42,821 nt of DNA from assembly GCA_902533075.1 (NCBI GenBank), contig CACAKN010000010.1, positions 1-42,821 on the forward strand. The letters run 5' to 3'. Origin of the DNA: an uncultured Pelagibacteraceae bacterium (GTDB lineage: Bacteria > Pseudomonadota > Alphaproteobacteria > Pelagibacterales > Pelagibacteraceae). Position numbers and translations under genes: made by a program. This document shows positions 1 through 9,546 of this stretch, one piece after another; position 1 is the stretch's first letter; each line of letters begins with the position of its first letter. The notes under the pieces are model-generated. The model was not told the origin of the DNA, did not search any database, and saw nothing but the letters and a program-made list of their open reading frames with translations.

Positions 1-805
1 AAGCAAAAATTGCAGGAATAACACCAGCTTGATTTATTTTTAAAGGTAAATGTGATGACTCTCCACCATACATTTTATTTCCCATTTGTCTTTTAGGATA
101 ATTAATAAGAATTTTTCTCAGAGCTCTTTCCATAAAAACAATAAATAAAATTGTAACAATTAACAAAACAAAAATTGCGAGTAACATTATTGTTGAAACT
201 GCACCTGTTCTTCCTAATTCAAAAGTTGTAACTAATGCTCTTGGTATTTCTGCAACAATACCAGCAAAAATAATTAAAGAAATTCCATTTCCTATTCCTC
301 TTTGTGTGATTTGTTCTCCAAGCCACATTAAAAAAATTGTTCCTGCAACTATTGTGGTAACAGTAGAAACTTTAAAAAAAATTCCTGGATTTATTACTAA
401 ATTTGCTGATGATTCAAGTCCTACTGCTAAACCATAACCTTGTACAGTAGCAAGTAAAACTGTTCCATATCTTGTTATTTGGGTTATCTTGGATCTTCCA
501 ATTTCTCCTTGTGACTTTAAATTTTTAAAATAGTCTGAAACACCAGTTAAAAGTTGCACAATAATAGAAGATGAAATGTAAGGCATTATCCCTAAAGCAA
601 AAATAGCCATTCTACTTACAGCTCCACCAGCAAACACGTTAAACATACCTAGCAGACCCTTTTGATTGCCTTCCATCATGATTTTTAACTGCTCTGGGTC
701 AATTCCTGGTAATGGAATAAAAGTACCAAATCTATAAACGGCTAAAATAGCTATAGTAAATATTATTCTGTTTCTTAAATCATTACTTGATGATGAAGAG
801 CTCAT
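1..805 (-). CDS. secY: Preprotein translocase subunit SecY (partial, C-terminus beyond window)
   Basis: SecY forms the membrane channel of the Sec translocon. About 268 N-terminal residues are visible, starting at the ATG at 803-805 (MSSSSNDLRNR). They include the characteristic segment ending RFGTFIPLPGID, the plug-region run MFNVFAGGAVSRMAIFALGIMPYISSSI (split here in mind as one stretch after TM1), and the MxGxMxP-like cytoplasmic piece KRQMGNKMYGGESSHLPLK. The reading frame is open to the left edge, so the last third of the protein is missing. It sits 11 bases downstream of rplO as the last visible gene of the spc part of the operon, the normal place for secY. Confidence 0.95.
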   Translation of the reverse strand, partial: MSSSSSSNDLRNRIIFTIAILAVYRFGTFIPLPGIDPEQLKIMMEGNQKGLLGMFNVFAGGAVSRMAIFALGIMPYISSSIIVQLLTGVSDYFKNLKSQGEIGRSKITQITRYGTVLLATVQGYGLAVGLESSANLVINPGIFFKVSTVTTIVAGTIFLMWLGEQITQRGIGNGISLIIFAGIVAEIPRALVTTFELGRTGAVSTIMLLAIFVLLIVTILFIVFMERALRKILINYPKRQMGNKMYGGESSHLPLKINQAGVIPAIFA

Positions 806-816
806 TTAAATAGTAA

Positions 817-1269
817 TTATTTCTTTAATTGTATAGATCCACCAATTTTTTCTAGTTTTTCTACAGCTGATTTGGAGGCTAAATCAGCCTCTATTGTTAT
901 CTTGTCTTTTATAACTCCAGAGCCCAGAATCTTTAATTTGATGGAATTTTTATTTATTAAGTTTAATTTTTTTAATAAATCTGAGTTAAGAGTATCTGAT
1001 GATTTAATACTTTTTTTATCAATATATGATTGAATCTTATCTAAATTTAAAATTGCAATATTATTTTTTTTTATAGGATTAAATCCTCTTTTAGGTAATC
1101 TCCTGTAAAGAGGCATTTGACCACCTTCAAAACTTTTAATAGCTACTCCAGAACGAGATTTTTGACCTTTTACACCTCTACCTGAAGTTTTGCCTTTTCC
1201 AGAGCCAATTCCTCTACCAACTCGGATTTTTAATTTATTAGTTTTTGATCTATTGTTAAGTTTAGTCAT
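817..1269 (-). CDS. rplO: 50S ribosomal protein L15
   Basis: L15 is a late-assembly large-subunit protein that contacts 23S rRNA. The 150-residue product has the glycine/arginine-rich N-terminal extension ([26 protein letters not shown] after residue 15) and the [17 protein letters not shown] motif typical of the family. Its ATG overlaps the rpsE stop by one base (TAATG), so the two are probably translationally coupled. rpmD, which usually separates them, is not present. Confidence 0.97.
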   Translation of the reverse strand: MTKLNNRSKTNKLKIRVGRGIGSGKGKTSGRGVKGQKSRSGVAIKSFEGGQMPLYRRLPKRGFNPIKKNNIAILNLDKIQSYIDKKSIKSSDTLNSDLLKKLNLINKNSIKLKILGSGVIKDKITIEADLASKSAVEKLEKIGGSIQLKK

Positions 1270-1784
1270 TATCCCCTTTTTTCAACAATTTCAGAAATTT
1301 TTTTATTTCTAATTGTTGATATTTGTTTTGGTGAATTTTGTTTTAATAAAGCTTTCATTGTAGCTCTTATTACATTATGAGCATTTGATGTTCCCATTGA
1401 CTTAGCAACAATATCTTTAACACCTAATACCTCACATACAGCTCTAACCGGTCCACCTGCTATTATACCTGTACCTTTTGAAGCTGCTCTGAGAACTATT
1501 CTACCTGAGCCATCTTTAGCTTTAACATCATGATGGATTGTTCTACCTTCTCTTAATGGTATATGAATTAGTTTTCTTCTCGCCATTTCATTGGCTTTTT
1601 TTATTGCATCTGGAACTTGTTTAGCCTTAGCATGAGCTATTCCAATTCTTCCAGCTTGATTTCCAACCACAACTAATGCAGAAAAACCAAATCTTCTACC
1701 TCCTTTAACTACTTTTGTAATTCGGTTGATATGAACAAGTTTTTCTAAAATATCATCTGTTTTTTTATCTTTATTGTAATCCAT
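1269..1784 (-). CDS. rpsE: 30S ribosomal protein S5
   Basis: S5 is a small-subunit protein involved in decoding fidelity and in assembly with S4 and S8. The 171-residue protein shows the N-terminal double-stranded RNA-binding fold ([25 protein letters not shown]) and the C-terminal domain with [19 protein letters not shown] and the [14 protein letters not shown] motif. Length is normal. It starts two bases after the rplR stop and is directly coupled to rplO. Confidence 0.97.
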   Translation of the reverse strand: MDYNKDKKTDDILEKLVHINRITKVVKGGRRFGFSALVVVGNQAGRIGIAHAKAKQVPDAIKKANEMARRKLIHIPLREGRTIHHDVKAKDGSGRIVLRAASKGTGIIAGGPVRAVCEVLGVKDIVAKSMGTSNAHNVIRATMKALLKQNSPKQISTIRNKKISEIVEKRG

Positions 1785-1786
1785 AA

Positions 1787-2143
1787 TTAAAATTCCATTC
1801 CATTTTTTCTAAGTGTTTCTGCAAAAACTTTGACTCTTCCATGATACTTATAAATACCTCTGTCAAAAAATATTTTTGTTATTTTTTTTTCTTGTGCTTT
1901 TTTAGCAAGTTTTTGAGCAACTATCTTTGATAGTTCAGTTTTATTAACTTTTGCTCCAGATCTAATATCCTTTTCAACAGAGGATGCTGAGATTAATGTG
2001 ATAGATTTTGAGTCATCAATTATTTGAGCGGAAATATTCTTAGAGGATCTAGAAATAGATAATCTAAATCTATCTTTAGGCGCTGCACTTTTAACCTTAT
2101 TTGTTACTCTAAACCTTTTTCTTTTACTTGTGTTTAATTTCAT
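1787..2143 (-). CDS. rplR: 50S ribosomal protein L18
   Basis: L18 binds 5S rRNA within the central protuberance of the large subunit. The 118 residues start with a basic tail ([11 protein letters not shown]) and continue into [20 protein letters not shown] and end with the family signature [26 protein letters not shown]. The ATG shares a base with the rplF stop at 2143, consistent with coupling in the spc operon. Confidence 0.96.
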   Translation of the reverse strand: MKLNTSKRKRFRVTNKVKSAAPKDRFRLSISRSSKNISAQIIDDSKSITLISASSVEKDIRSGAKVNKTELSKIVAQKLAKKAQEKKITKIFFDRGIYKYHGRVKVFAETLRKNGMEF

Positions 2144-2682
2144 TATTTTTTCTTACCTTCTTTTTTAAGAACACGTTGTCCTTTTTCTCTAATACCTTTA
2201 CCTTTGTAAGGTTCAATTTTTCTTAGAGTTTTTAACTTAGAAATTACTGCACCAACTTGTTGTTTGTCAGGACCAGAAATTTTAACTGTTGTTTGTTTTT
2301 CTACAACAACTTTAATGCCTGTGGGTATATCAAAATTTATATCATGGCTATAACCAAGCTGTAAATTTAATTGATTTCCTTTTAATGCCGCCCTATAACC
2401 AACTCCTATTAACTCTAAAACTTTTTCATATCCTTGACTTGATCCAATAACAGCATTATTAATCAAGCTTCTTTTCATTCCCCATAATCTTTTTATATCT
2501 TGATCAATTTTTTTTGGTTTTAAAGATATTTCTTTTCCATCTTTAATATCAAGATTAAACAAGTCTAAATCTATATCTATTGATTTTTTACCTAGTGGTC
2601 CTTCTATGTTCAAATTATTCCCAGCTAAAGCAACTTTAACTTTTTCGGGAATAGATATATTAATTTTACCAATTTTAGACAT
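2143..2682 (-). CDS. rplF: 50S ribosomal protein L6
   Basis: L6 binds 23S rRNA near the factor-binding site. The 179-residue protein has the two repeated L6 domains: an N-terminal half with [26 protein letters not shown] and a C-terminal half with the conserved LxGVGYRA and [29 protein letters not shown] signature. Length is normal. It lies between rpsH (immediately adjacent) and rplR. Confidence 0.97.
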   Translation of the reverse strand: MSKIGKINISIPEKVKVALAGNNLNIEGPLGKKSIDIDLDLFNLDIKDGKEISLKPKKIDQDIKRLWGMKRSLINNAVIGSSQGYEKVLELIGVGYRAALKGNQLNLQLGYSHDINFDIPTGIKVVVEKQTTVKISGPDKQQVGAVISKLKTLRKIEPYKGKGIREKGQRVLKKEGKKK

Positions 2683-3078
2683 TTAAAATACCTTACAAAT
2701 TATTTCACCACCAACACGTTGTTTTCTTGCATCTATATCTGTCATTACACCCTTAGGAGTTGAGATAATAGCAATACCTAAACCATTATTAATCTTAGGT
2801 AATCCCTCGGCACTTGAAAAAATTCTTCTACCTGGTTTTGAAACTCTTTCAAAAGCACTTATAACTGGATTTCCAGAATGATATTTTAATTCTAGAGACA
2901 ATATTGATTTATTATTTTCAGAATTGACTGTAAAATTTTTAATAAATCCTTCATTTTTAAGTATATCTGCAATTTTTGTTTTAAAATTTGAAGAAGGAAG
3001 CTCAACACTTTTATGATTTCTAGATTGAGCATTTTTAACTCTTGCTATCATATCACCTATCGGGTCACTTAAACTCAT
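2683..3078 (-). CDS. rpsH: 30S ribosomal protein S8
   Basis: S8 is a primary binder of the 16S central domain and in E. coli represses the spc operon through an rplE leader site; no such site was recognised here. The 131 residues begin MSLSDPIGDMIARVKNAQ and end with the diagnostic GLGIAIISTPKGVMTDIDARKQRVGGEIICKVF. It lies 10 bases after rpsN, one of the larger gaps within this compact operon. Confidence 0.97.
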   Translation of the reverse strand: MSLSDPIGDMIARVKNAQSRNHKSVELPSSNFKTKIADILKNEGFIKNFTVNSENNKSILSLELKYHSGNPVISAFERVSKPGRRIFSSAEGLPKINNGLGIAIISTPKGVMTDIDARKQRVGGEIICKVF

Positions 3079-3088
3079 ATATTCCTTT

Positions 3089-3394
3089 CTACCAACTTGA
3101 TTTAACTAAACCTGGAATTTTTCCTTGTAATCCAAGTTGTCTTAAAGCGATTCTAGATATTTTCAATTTTCTGTAAACTCCATGAGGTCTACCTGTAATT
3201 TGACATCTGTTCATTACTCTTGTTTTTGCTGAATTTCTCGGCAATTTCGATAATTTCTGTTGTGCTTTAAATCTTTCCTCTAAAGGAAGTTTTTTGTTCA
3301 TTATAATTTTTTTTAATTCACTTCTTTTTTTATAAAATTTATCTGAAAGTTTAATTCTTCTATTATTTTTATTTATAGAACTTAATTTAGCCAT
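3089..3394 (-). CDS. rpsN: 30S ribosomal protein S14 (zinc-independent long form)
   Basis: S14 is a late-assembly protein of the 30S head. The 101-residue protein has the C-terminal signature NRCQITGRPHGVYRKLKISRIALRQLG. It has a single cysteine rather than the CxxC pairs of the short zinc-binding form, so this is the long C-minus type found in proteobacteria. It overlaps the rplE stop by one base. Confidence 0.97.
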   Translation of the reverse strand: MAKLSSINKNNRRIKLSDKFYKKRSELKKIIMNKKLPLEERFKAQQKLSKLPRNSAKTRVMNRCQITGRPHGVYRKLKISRIALRQLGLQGKIPGLVKSSW

Positions 3395-3948
3395 TAGTTA
3401 TCTCCTTTTTTTATAAATGGAAAATTCAATTTTTCTAGGAGAGCAAAAGAGTGTTCTTTATTTTTTGATGACATAACTATAGTTATATCCAAACCTCTTA
3501 CTTTATCTGCTCTATCAAAGCTTACTTCTGGAAAAATTATGTGTTCTTTGACTCCAAATGTATAATTTCCAAATTTATCAAAACCGTTTGAAGATAATCC
3601 TCTAAAATCTTTAATTCTTGGAAGGGCAATATTTACCAACCTGTCTAGAAATTCATACATTTTATCTTTTCTCAATGTAACTTTTAATCCAGCATTAGTT
3701 CCTTTTCTAGTTTTGAAATTTGCAACTGATTTTTTAAATTTTGTGATGACAGGTTTTTGTCCAGTAATTTTTGACAAATCCTCTTCACAAGATTTTAAAA
3801 TTTTTGAGTCATTTCCGTCTAAACCTAGTCCCATATTCAAAATTATTTTTTCAATTTTAGGTCCCATAAATAAGTTTTTAAAACCAAATTGTGATTTAAG
3901 TTCTGGTTGAATTTGTTTGTAATAAAGTTCTTTAAGTCTTGGATTCAT
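3394..3948 (-). CDS. rplE: 50S ribosomal protein L5
   Basis: L5 binds 5S rRNA and contacts the P-site tRNA in the central protuberance. The 184 residues include LNMGLGLDGNDSKIL, the KITGQKPVITKFKKSVANFKTR segment, LRKDKMYEFLDRLVNIALPRIKDFRGL and the C-terminal FGVKEHIIFPEVSFD. Length is normal. It follows rplX by a single base. Confidence 0.97.
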   Translation of the reverse strand: MNPRLKELYYKQIQPELKSQFGFKNLFMGPKIEKIILNMGLGLDGNDSKILKSCEEDLSKITGQKPVITKFKKSVANFKTRKGTNAGLKVTLRKDKMYEFLDRLVNIALPRIKDFRGLSSNGFDKFGNYTFGVKEHIIFPEVSFDRADKVRGLDITIVMSSKNKEHSFALLEKLNFPFIKKGDN

Positions 3949-3949
3949 A

Positions 3950-4198
3950 TTATTTCTTTACCTCTGACTTTTTACTTTTTACTTTAGTATCAATTATTTT
4001 GAGGTTAGACATATGTATAAAACTCTCTTTAGAAATTATTCCACCTTTTTTTTCTTTAGTAGTTTTTACATGTTTTTTAACCATATTAATTTCTTTTACT
4101 TTAGCTCTGTTAGCAGATCTATCAATTTCTATAATTTCACCTTCTTTTTTTTTATCCTTTCCAGCTAAAACTAATACTTTCAAACCTTTTTTAATCAT
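3950..4198 (-). CDS. rplX: 50S ribosomal protein L24
   Basis: L24 initiates 50S assembly at the 5' domain of 23S rRNA. The 82-residue protein carries the KOW motif near its start ([25 protein letters not shown]) and the [26 protein letters not shown] segment. It is shorter than the roughly 100-residue E. coli protein, missing part of the C-terminal region. Its start overlaps the rplN stop by one base. Confidence 0.95.
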   Translation of the reverse strand: MIKKGLKVLVLAGKDKKKEGEIIEIDRSANRAKVKEINMVKKHVKTTKEKKGGIISKESFIHMSNLKIIDTKVKSKKSEVKK

Positions 4199-4566
4199 TA
4201 TAAAACCTCTGGTGCTAAAGAAATTATTTTCATTTGCCCTCTATTTCTTAATTCTCTTGTTACTGGTCCAAAAATTCTGGTACCAACAGGTTCGCCTTTA
4301 TCATCAACTAAAACTGCAGCATTATTATCAAACTTAACTTTTGAACCATCATCTCTATGAATCCCTTTTTTTACTCTGACAACAACAGCTTTATGAACTG
4401 AGCCTTTTTTTACTTTACCTTTTGGTATAGCTTCTTTGACAGCTATAACGATTGTATCACCAATACTTGCATATCTCCTTTTTGATCCACCTAATACTTT
4501 GATGCATTCTATTTTTTTCGCTCCAGTGTTATCAGCAACAAATAATTCTGTTTGAACCTGTATCAT
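4198..4566 (-). CDS. rplN: 50S ribosomal protein L14
   Basis: L14 lies at the subunit interface and forms bridge B8. The 122-residue protein shows [28 protein letters not shown] at the start, then [20 protein letters not shown], and ends with the [13 protein letters not shown] signature and [10 protein letters not shown]. Length is the usual 122. It overlaps the rpsQ stop by one base. Confidence 0.98.
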   Translation of the reverse strand: MIQVQTELFVADNTGAKKIECIKVLGGSKRRYASIGDTIVIAVKEAIPKGKVKKGSVHKAVVVRVKKGIHRDDGSKVKFDNNAAVLVDDKGEPVGTRIFGPVTRELRNRGQMKIISLAPEVL

Positions 4567-4802
4567 TATTTTAAATTCTCCATTACTTGAAATTTTTTAT
4601 TTTTTGAAAAAGGCTTACTCTCAATAATTGAAACTTTATCACCAGTCTTAAATTTATTATTTTCATCATGAGCATTGTATTTTTTTCTTACCTTAATTAC
4701 TTTTTTTAATAAGGGATGTGAATATTTTCTTTCTACAATTACAGTAATTGTTTTATTAGGTTTATCGCTCACAACAATTCCTGTTAAAATTTTTTTAGGC
4801 AT
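4566..4802 (-). CDS. rpsQ: 30S ribosomal protein S17
   Basis: S17 is a primary 16S rRNA binder with an OB fold. The 78-residue product has [43 protein letters not shown] and the closing [20 protein letters not shown] motif. Its first eight bases overlap the end of rpmC, indicating tight coupling. Confidence 0.96.
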   Translation of the reverse strand: MPKKILTGIVVSDKPNKTITVIVERKYSHPLLKKVIKVRKKYNAHDENNKFKTGDKVSIIESKPFSKNKKFQVMENLK

Positions 4803-4986
4803 TTAATTTTCCTCTCAATTTTGTTTTTAATCTTGCTATAGTTTTTTTTGTTTCACTAATTTTAGCAGGGTTTGTTATTTGAGAATTTATTTTTTGAAAT
4901 CTAAAATTAAACAAATCTTTTTTTAATTTATTAATATTTTTCAAAACTTCATCCTTTGACAATTTTTTAATTTCTTGTTTTTTCAT
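4795..4986 (-). CDS. rpmC: 50S ribosomal protein L29
   Basis: L29 sits beside the polypeptide exit tunnel and helps dock the signal recognition particle and trigger factor. The 63-residue protein is a two-helix coiled coil: [47 protein letters not shown]. The FNFRFQ and KTIARLKT elements are typical. It starts one base after rplP and overlaps the start of rpsQ by eight bases. Confidence 0.94.
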   Translation of the reverse strand: MKKQEIKKLSKDEVLKNINKLKKDLFNFRFQKINSQITNPAKISETKKTIARLKTKLRGKLNA

Positions 4987-5397
4987 TTAAGCAAACCTTT
5001 TAATAGTTTTTGTTTTGATTGGTAATTTTGCTGAGGCTTTATAAAGAGCTTCTTTAGCTATTTGCTCTGAAACACCATCTACCTCAAATAAGATTCTTCC
5101 TGGCTTAACTCTACAAGCGTAGTATTCAGGTGATCCTTTTCCTTTACCCATACGTACTTCAATAGGTTTTTTTGATACAGGAATATTTGGAAATATTCTG
5201 GTCCAAACTCTTCCTTGTCTTTTCATATGTCTAGTTAAAGCAACTCTAGCGGCCTCTATTTGTTTTCCTGTAACTCTTTCAGGTGTAAGCGCCTTAAGAG
5301 CATAAGCTCCATAATTGATAAAGTTAGCTCTTGATGCAGTCCCATGAATTCTACCTTTGTGCGCTTTTCTCCATTTTGTTCTTACTGGCTGCAACAT
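4987..5397 (-). CDS. rplP: 50S ribosomal protein L16
   Basis: L16 organises the A-site region of the large subunit. The 136 residues begin [16 protein letters not shown] and contain the signature [51 protein letters not shown]. Length is normal. It sits four bases after rpsC in the S10 part of the operon. Confidence 0.98.
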   Translation of the reverse strand: MLQPVRTKWRKAHKGRIHGTASRANFINYGAYALKALTPERVTGKQIEAARVALTRHMKRQGRVWTRIFPNIPVSKKPIEVRMGKGKGSPEYYACRVKPGRILFEVDGVSEQIAKEALYKASAKLPIKTKTIKRFA

Positions 5398-5401
5398 ATT
5401 A

Positions 5402-6079
5402 TTATTTTCCTTCTTTAGGTGTTATTTTATTTGTCTCTTGACTAAATTCTTTAGCAAAAACTTCGCCCTTATAAATCCAAACTTTAATACCAATAATACC
5501 ATAGGTAGTTAATGCCTCTGCTTCTGCATAATCTATATCTGCTCTCAATGTATGTGAAGGTATACTTCCATCTCTTAGCCATTCAGTTCTCGCAATTTCA
5601 TTTCCTCCTAATCTTCCACTTATAGATACTTTAATACCCTTAGCTCCCAATCTTAAACAAGACTGCATAGCTCTTTTCATAGCTCTTCTGTAAGAAATTC
5701 TTTTTACTAATTGCTGTGCTATATTTTCAGCGACTAAATATGCATTAGTTTCAGGTTTTTTAACTTCTTTTATATTTAACGTAACTTCATTTGTAGTAAA
5801 TCTGGAAAGATTATTTTTAATTTTGTCAATATCACTACCTTTTTTTCCAATTACAAAACCTGGTCTTGATGTATAGATTGTCACATAACATTTGTTTGAG
5901 GTTCTTTCTATCATAACCTTAGATACACCAGAATTAATTACATTTTTTTTTATATATTCTCTAATTTTAAAATCTTCTATAAGATAATTTCCAAAATCTT
6001 TCTTTTTAGCATACCAAACAGAGTCCCAGCCCCTATTAACTCCTAATCTAAAACCTACTGGATTAACCTTTTGTCCCAT
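5402..6079 (-). CDS. rpsC: 30S ribosomal protein S3
   Basis: S3 lines the mRNA entry tunnel and has helicase-assisting activity with S4 and S5. The 225-residue protein has the N-terminal [20 protein letters not shown], the type II KH domain ([17 protein letters not shown], GxxG being IGKKG), and the C-terminal domain with [37 protein letters not shown]. Its start overlaps the rplV end by 17 bases. Confidence 0.98.
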   Translation of the reverse strand: MGQKVNPVGFRLGVNRGWDSVWYAKKKDFGNYLIEDFKIREYIKKNVINSGVSKVMIERTSNKCYVTIYTSRPGFVIGKKGSDIDKIKNNLSRFTTNEVTLNIKEVKKPETNAYLVAENIAQQLVKRISYRRAMKRAMQSCLRLGAKGIKVSISGRLGGNEIARTEWLRDGSIPSHTLRADIDYAEAEALTTYGIIGIKVWIYKGEVFAKEFSQETNKITPKEGK

Positions 6080-6461
6080 GGCTCTCTACTTTCTTTGTTT
6101 CTGATAGAATAATTGTAACACTTGAATAAGGCTTTAATATTGGTGCAGCTCTACCTTTGGCTCTTGGTCTAAATCTTTTCATTGTAATTTTTTTTCCACA
6201 ATAAGCCTCTTTTACAATTAATTTATCAATATCATATTGAAAATTGTTTTCTGCATTTGCTACTGCTGAACTAATTGTTTTTCTTATATCTTTTGTGATC
6301 CTTTTTTCAGAAAATTGTAAATCCCTTATTGCTACATCTACCTTTTTACCAACTATACCTTTTAAAATTGGATTCAGTTTTCTAACACTTGATCTAATAT
6401 TGTTATTTATAGATCTTACAGTTTTATCTTTTTTTGTATCAATTTTTTTCTTTTTACTCAT
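6063..6461 (-). CDS. rplV: 50S ribosomal protein L22
   Basis: L22 lines the exit tunnel with a long beta hairpin. The core 110 residues are recognisable: [76 protein letters not shown] and ITIILS-like end. A 20-residue lysine-rich N-terminal extension brings the total to 132. It overlaps rpsC by 17 bases and follows rpsS by two. Confidence 0.96.
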   Translation of the reverse strand: MSKKKKIDTKKDKTVRSINNNIRSSVRKLNPILKGIVGKKVDVAIRDLQFSEKRITKDIRKTISSAVANAENNFQYDIDKLIVKEAYCGKKITMKRFRPRAKGRAAPILKPYSSVTIILSETKKVESHGTKG

Positions 6462-6463
6462 TG

Positions 6464-6766
6464 TTATTTTTTATCCGTTGTTTCTTCAGCTGGTTTTGCT
6501 TTTTTATCAGCAGGAGTATGACCAAAGAATGTTCTAGTAGGTGCAAATTCTCCTAATTTATGTCCAACCATATCTTCTGAGATTGTTATTGGAATAAACT
6601 TTTTACCATTATAAATTAAAAAACTTACTCCAACAAAATCCGGGATAATTGTTGATTTTCTTGACCATGTTTTTATAGGTATTTTTTTTGGATCAACTTT
6701 ATATTTATCAACTTTTTTCATTAAACTCTCTTCTACAAAAGGTCCTTTCCAAACTGCCCTGGACAT
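6464..6766 (-). CDS. rpsS: 30S ribosomal protein S19
   Basis: S19 lies in the 30S head and contacts tRNA and S13. The 100 residues begin [23 protein letters not shown] and include [52 protein letters not shown], the complete family core. The last dozen residues (lysine, alanine, threonine) are a short unconserved tail. It overlaps the rplB stop by one base. Confidence 0.98.
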   Translation of the reverse strand: MSRAVWKGPFVEESLMKKVDKYKVDPKKIPIKTWSRKSTIIPDFVGVSFLIYNGKKFIPITISEDMVGHKLGEFAPTRTFFGHTPADKKAKPAEETTDKK

Positions 6767-7605
6767 TATTTGGTATCCTTTCTTTTATTTCTTCTTCTTA
6801 CAATATATTTATCTGTTCTCTTATTATCTCTAGTTTTTAATCCCTTTGCTGATTGTCCAGTTGGTGATACAGGGTGACGACCACCTGCTGTTTTTCCTTC
6901 ACCCCCACCATGAGGGTGATCAACTGGGTTTTTCACAACTCCTCTAGTATGTGGTCTCCTTCCCAACCATCTTGATCTTCCAGCTTTACCAATTTTGATA
7001 TTTTTTTGATCTGGATTACTTAAAACACCTATTGAAGCTAAAGATCTTGAGTCAATTTTTCGAACTTCACCCGAAGCTAACTTTATTAAACTATAGTTTC
7101 CATCTAAGCCACTTATAGAGACTGACGTACCGGCAGACCTAGCGATTTTACCACCACCACCTGGTTGAATTTCAACATTATGTATATCTATACCTACAGG
7201 TATATCTTGTAATGGCATACAGTTTCCAATTTTAATCTCTTTTTTTGATCCATTTTCTATCTGATCACCAATTTTAATTTTTTGAGGTGCTAAATAATAA
7301 GAATGTGATTTATCTTCAAATTTTACCAACATAATATAACAAGATCTATTTGGATCGTATTCAATTCTTTCAACAGTAGCTTTCATATCAAATTTTTTAC
7401 GATAAAAATCTACATGTCTATACATTTTTTTATGTCCTCCAGCTCTATTGATGGAAGTTATATGGCCGTTATTATTTCTTCCTTTCATTGAATTTTTAGG
7501 AGATAGCAGTTTTTTAAAAGGCTTACCTTTCCAAAGGCCAGTTCTATCCACAAGAATAGTTCCTCTTGTTGATTTTGTATAAGGTTTAAAAGTTTTTAAT
7601 GCCAT
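6766..7605 (-). CDS. rplB: 50S ribosomal protein L2
   Basis: L2 is required for subunit association and peptidyl transfer. The 279-residue protein has the N-terminal OB-like region ([28 protein letters not shown]), the SH3-like middle with [18 protein letters not shown], and the catalytic-loop signature [14 protein letters not shown] with its conserved histidine close to residue 230. Length is normal. It lies one base after rplW. Confidence 0.98.
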   Translation of the reverse strand: MALKTFKPYTKSTRGTILVDRTGLWKGKPFKKLLSPKNSMKGRNNNGHITSINRAGGHKKMYRHVDFYRKKFDMKATVERIEYDPNRSCYIMLVKFEDKSHSYYLAPQKIKIGDQIENGSKKEIKIGNCMPLQDIPVGIDIHNVEIQPGGGGKIARSAGTSVSISGLDGNYSLIKLASGEVRKIDSRSLASIGVLSNPDQKNIKIGKAGRSRWLGRRPHTRGVVKNPVDHPHGGGEGKTAGGRHPVSPTGQSAKGLKTRDNKRTDKYIVRRRNKRKDTK

Positions 7606-7606
7606 A

Positions 7607-7900
7607 TTAAATACCGGTTGTCAGATCAATACTTTGACCTTTTTTAAGTGTTATAATTGCTTTTTTAAATCCAGAAACTTTAATTTTTCTTCCTCTTGTC
7701 AGTTTAATTCTATTCTTTTTGTTTATAATGTTAATTTTAGTAACATTAACTTTAAATATTTTTTCTATATTATTTTTAAGGTTTTTTTTATTTGCATTTG
7801 AAGGAACTTTAAAAATAATCTTATTCTGTTCAGACAAATTAGTAGACTTCTCTGTTACCAAAGGTGATAAAATCTTATCATATAAATGTATTTTTTCCAT
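7607..7900 (-). CDS. rplW: 50S ribosomal protein L23
   Basis: L23 is the trigger factor and SRP docking protein at the tunnel exit. The 97-residue protein has the start LYDKILSPLVTEKSTNLSEQNKIIFKVPSNANKKNLKNNIEKIFKVNVTKINI followed by KRGRKIKVSGFKKAIITLK-type C-terminus. It overlaps the rplD stop by one base. Confidence 0.96.
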   Translation of the reverse strand: MEKIHLYDKILSPLVTEKSTNLSEQNKIIFKVPSNANKKNLKNNIEKIFKVNVTKINIINKKNRIKLTRGRKIKVSGFKKAIITLKKGQSIDLTTGI

Positions 7901-8523
7901 TAAACGTATCTCTTTTCTAATTCTTTCACAGAACTTTCTGTAAAAACAATTTTATCAAATTTAACAATATCAAAAGCGCTAAAATGATTAATGTCAGTAA
8001 CTTTGACATTTGGAATATTTCTTATTGATTTTTCGATTTTAGTTTTTGAATTTTTATCTAATATCATAATCGAATTTGTTATTTCGAACTTTTCAATAAT
8101 ATTATTCATCTCCTTAGTTTTTTTAATTTCTGAACTAAAATCGCTGAAAACCAATAAATCTTTATTTTTCATTTTCTCACTAATTAATGACGCAATACTT
8201 TGTTTTTTTTCACTTTTATTTAATTTTCTTTTTTTATAAGCTAACTCACCTTTAGGTCCATGGGCTATACCACCCCCAACAAATATTGGAGCTTTTCTAC
8301 TTGCGTGTCTTGCATTTCCTGTTCCCTTTTGAGCATAAATTTTTGACGTAGGTCCAGATACTTCATTTTGTTGTTTTGTTTTAGCATGCCTGCCTTTATA
8401 ATTAGCATTTGTTTTGTAAAGTACATTGTTTACAAGTTTATTATTAATCTTAGCAGAGAAAATTTTATCCATAACTTCAATTGAATCTTTTTTACCGCTT
8501 AAATTTATCTTATCTATTTTCAT
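7900..8523 (-). CDS. rplD: 50S ribosomal protein L4
   Basis: L4 extends a loop into the exit tunnel and in E. coli represses the S10 operon. The 207 residues contain the conserved loop KTKQQNEVSGPTSKIYAQKGTGNARHASRKAPIFVGGGIAHGPK and the KRKLNKSEKKQSIASLISEKM helix. There is no leader upstream of rpsJ here (fusA is two bases away), so E. coli-type L4 attenuation of the S10 operon is unlikely. Confidence 0.97.
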   Translation of the reverse strand: MKIDKINLSGKKDSIEVMDKIFSAKINNKLVNNVLYKTNANYKGRHAKTKQQNEVSGPTSKIYAQKGTGNARHASRKAPIFVGGGIAHGPKGELAYKKRKLNKSEKKQSIASLISEKMKNKDLLVFSDFSSEIKKTKEMNNIIEKFEITNSIMILDKNSKTKIEKSIRNIPNVKVTDINHFSAFDIVKFDKIVFTESSVKELEKRYV

Positions 8524-9233
8524 TATTTTTTCTTTTTATCTGGAGTTTTTTTAGCTAGTTCTGCTGCTTTTATTTTTTCATCAATTGTCATTTTTTTAAT
8601 ATTTTTCACTGCACCTTTAATTAAAACTTCAGTATTTTTTGATCCTGGAATTGAACCTTTTAAGTAAATCAGCTCATTTTCAATGTCTGTTTTTATAATT
8701 TCAATATTTTGCATTGTTCTAAGTTTATCTCCCATATGACCGGCCATTTTCTTTCCTTTAAAAACCTTACCTGGATCTTGCCTTTGTCCTGTTGATCCGT
8801 GTGATCTATGAGAAACTGAAACGCCATGAGTTGCTCTTAATCCACCAAAATTGTGTCTTTTCATTGCACCTGCGAAACCTTTACCGATAGTCTTTGATCT
8901 AGTATCAACAAATTTAATATCTTTGAAAATTTCAAGACCAAATTCATTTCCTTCCTTATAATCCTCTGTTTTTGAAACTCTATATTCTTTCAATTTTTTT
9001 TTTGCTTCTGTATTTTTTTTTGAAAAAAACCCTTTCATTGATTTAGATAGTTTTGAATTTTTTATTTTTCCATATCCTAGTTGAACTGCTTTATACCCTC
9101 TTTTATCTTCTTCAATTACTTGAATAACTCTAGCTTTCTCAACTTTTAAAACTGTAACAGGAACCACCTGACCTGTTTTATAAAATTCTCTAGTCATTCC
9201 AATTTTTTTTCCAATTAATGCAATTTCACTCAT
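8523..9233 (-). CDS. rplC: 50S ribosomal protein L3
   Basis: L3 is an early-assembly protein whose loop approaches the peptidyl transferase centre. The 236-residue protein begins MSEIALIGKKIGMTREFYKTGQVVPVTVLKVEKARVIQV and has the signature KRHNFGGLRATHGVSVSHRSHGSTGQRQDPGKVFKGKKMAGHMGD. The glutamine in the GQRQDPG element is the one methylated by PrmB in other bacteria. A lysine-rich C-terminal tail of about 20 residues is present. Confidence 0.97.
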   Translation of the reverse strand: MSEIALIGKKIGMTREFYKTGQVVPVTVLKVEKARVIQVIEEDKRGYKAVQLGYGKIKNSKLSKSMKGFFSKKNTEAKKKLKEYRVSKTEDYKEGNEFGLEIFKDIKFVDTRSKTIGKGFAGAMKRHNFGGLRATHGVSVSHRSHGSTGQRQDPGKVFKGKKMAGHMGDKLRTMQNIEIIKTDIENELIYLKGSIPGSKNTEVLIKGAVKNIKKMTIDEKIKAAELAKKTPDKKKK

Positions 9234-9235
9234 AA

Positions 9236-9544
9236 TTAAATTTTTATCTCCACATCTACACCTGAGGCTAAATCTAGTTTCATCAACGCTTCAACTGTTT
9301 GTGGTGTTGGCTCTATTATATCTATCAATCTTTTGTGTGTACGAGACTCAAATTGTTCTCTGCTTTTTTTATCTATATGTGGTGATCTTAGTACTGTATA
9401 TCTTTCAATTTTAGTTGGTAATGGAATTGGACCTTTTATTGTAGCACCTGTTCTCTTTACAGTATTAACAATTTCTTCCGTAGATGCATCTAAAATTTTA
9501 TTATCGTAAGCTCTTAGTTTTATTCTAATATTTTGTTTTTCCAT
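9236..9544 (-). CDS. rpsJ: 30S ribosomal protein S10
   Basis: S10 is a 30S head protein that also serves as NusE in transcription antitermination with NusB and NusG. The 102 residues include [71 protein letters not shown], the whole family core. It is two bases downstream of fusA, showing that the S10 genes continue straight on from the str genes. Confidence 0.98.
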   Translation of the reverse strand: MEKQNIRIKLRAYDNKILDASTEEIVNTVKRTGATIKGPIPLPTKIERYTVLRSPHIDKKSREQFESRTHKRLIDIIEPTPQTVEALMKLDLASGVDVEIKI

Positions 9545-9546
9545 AA

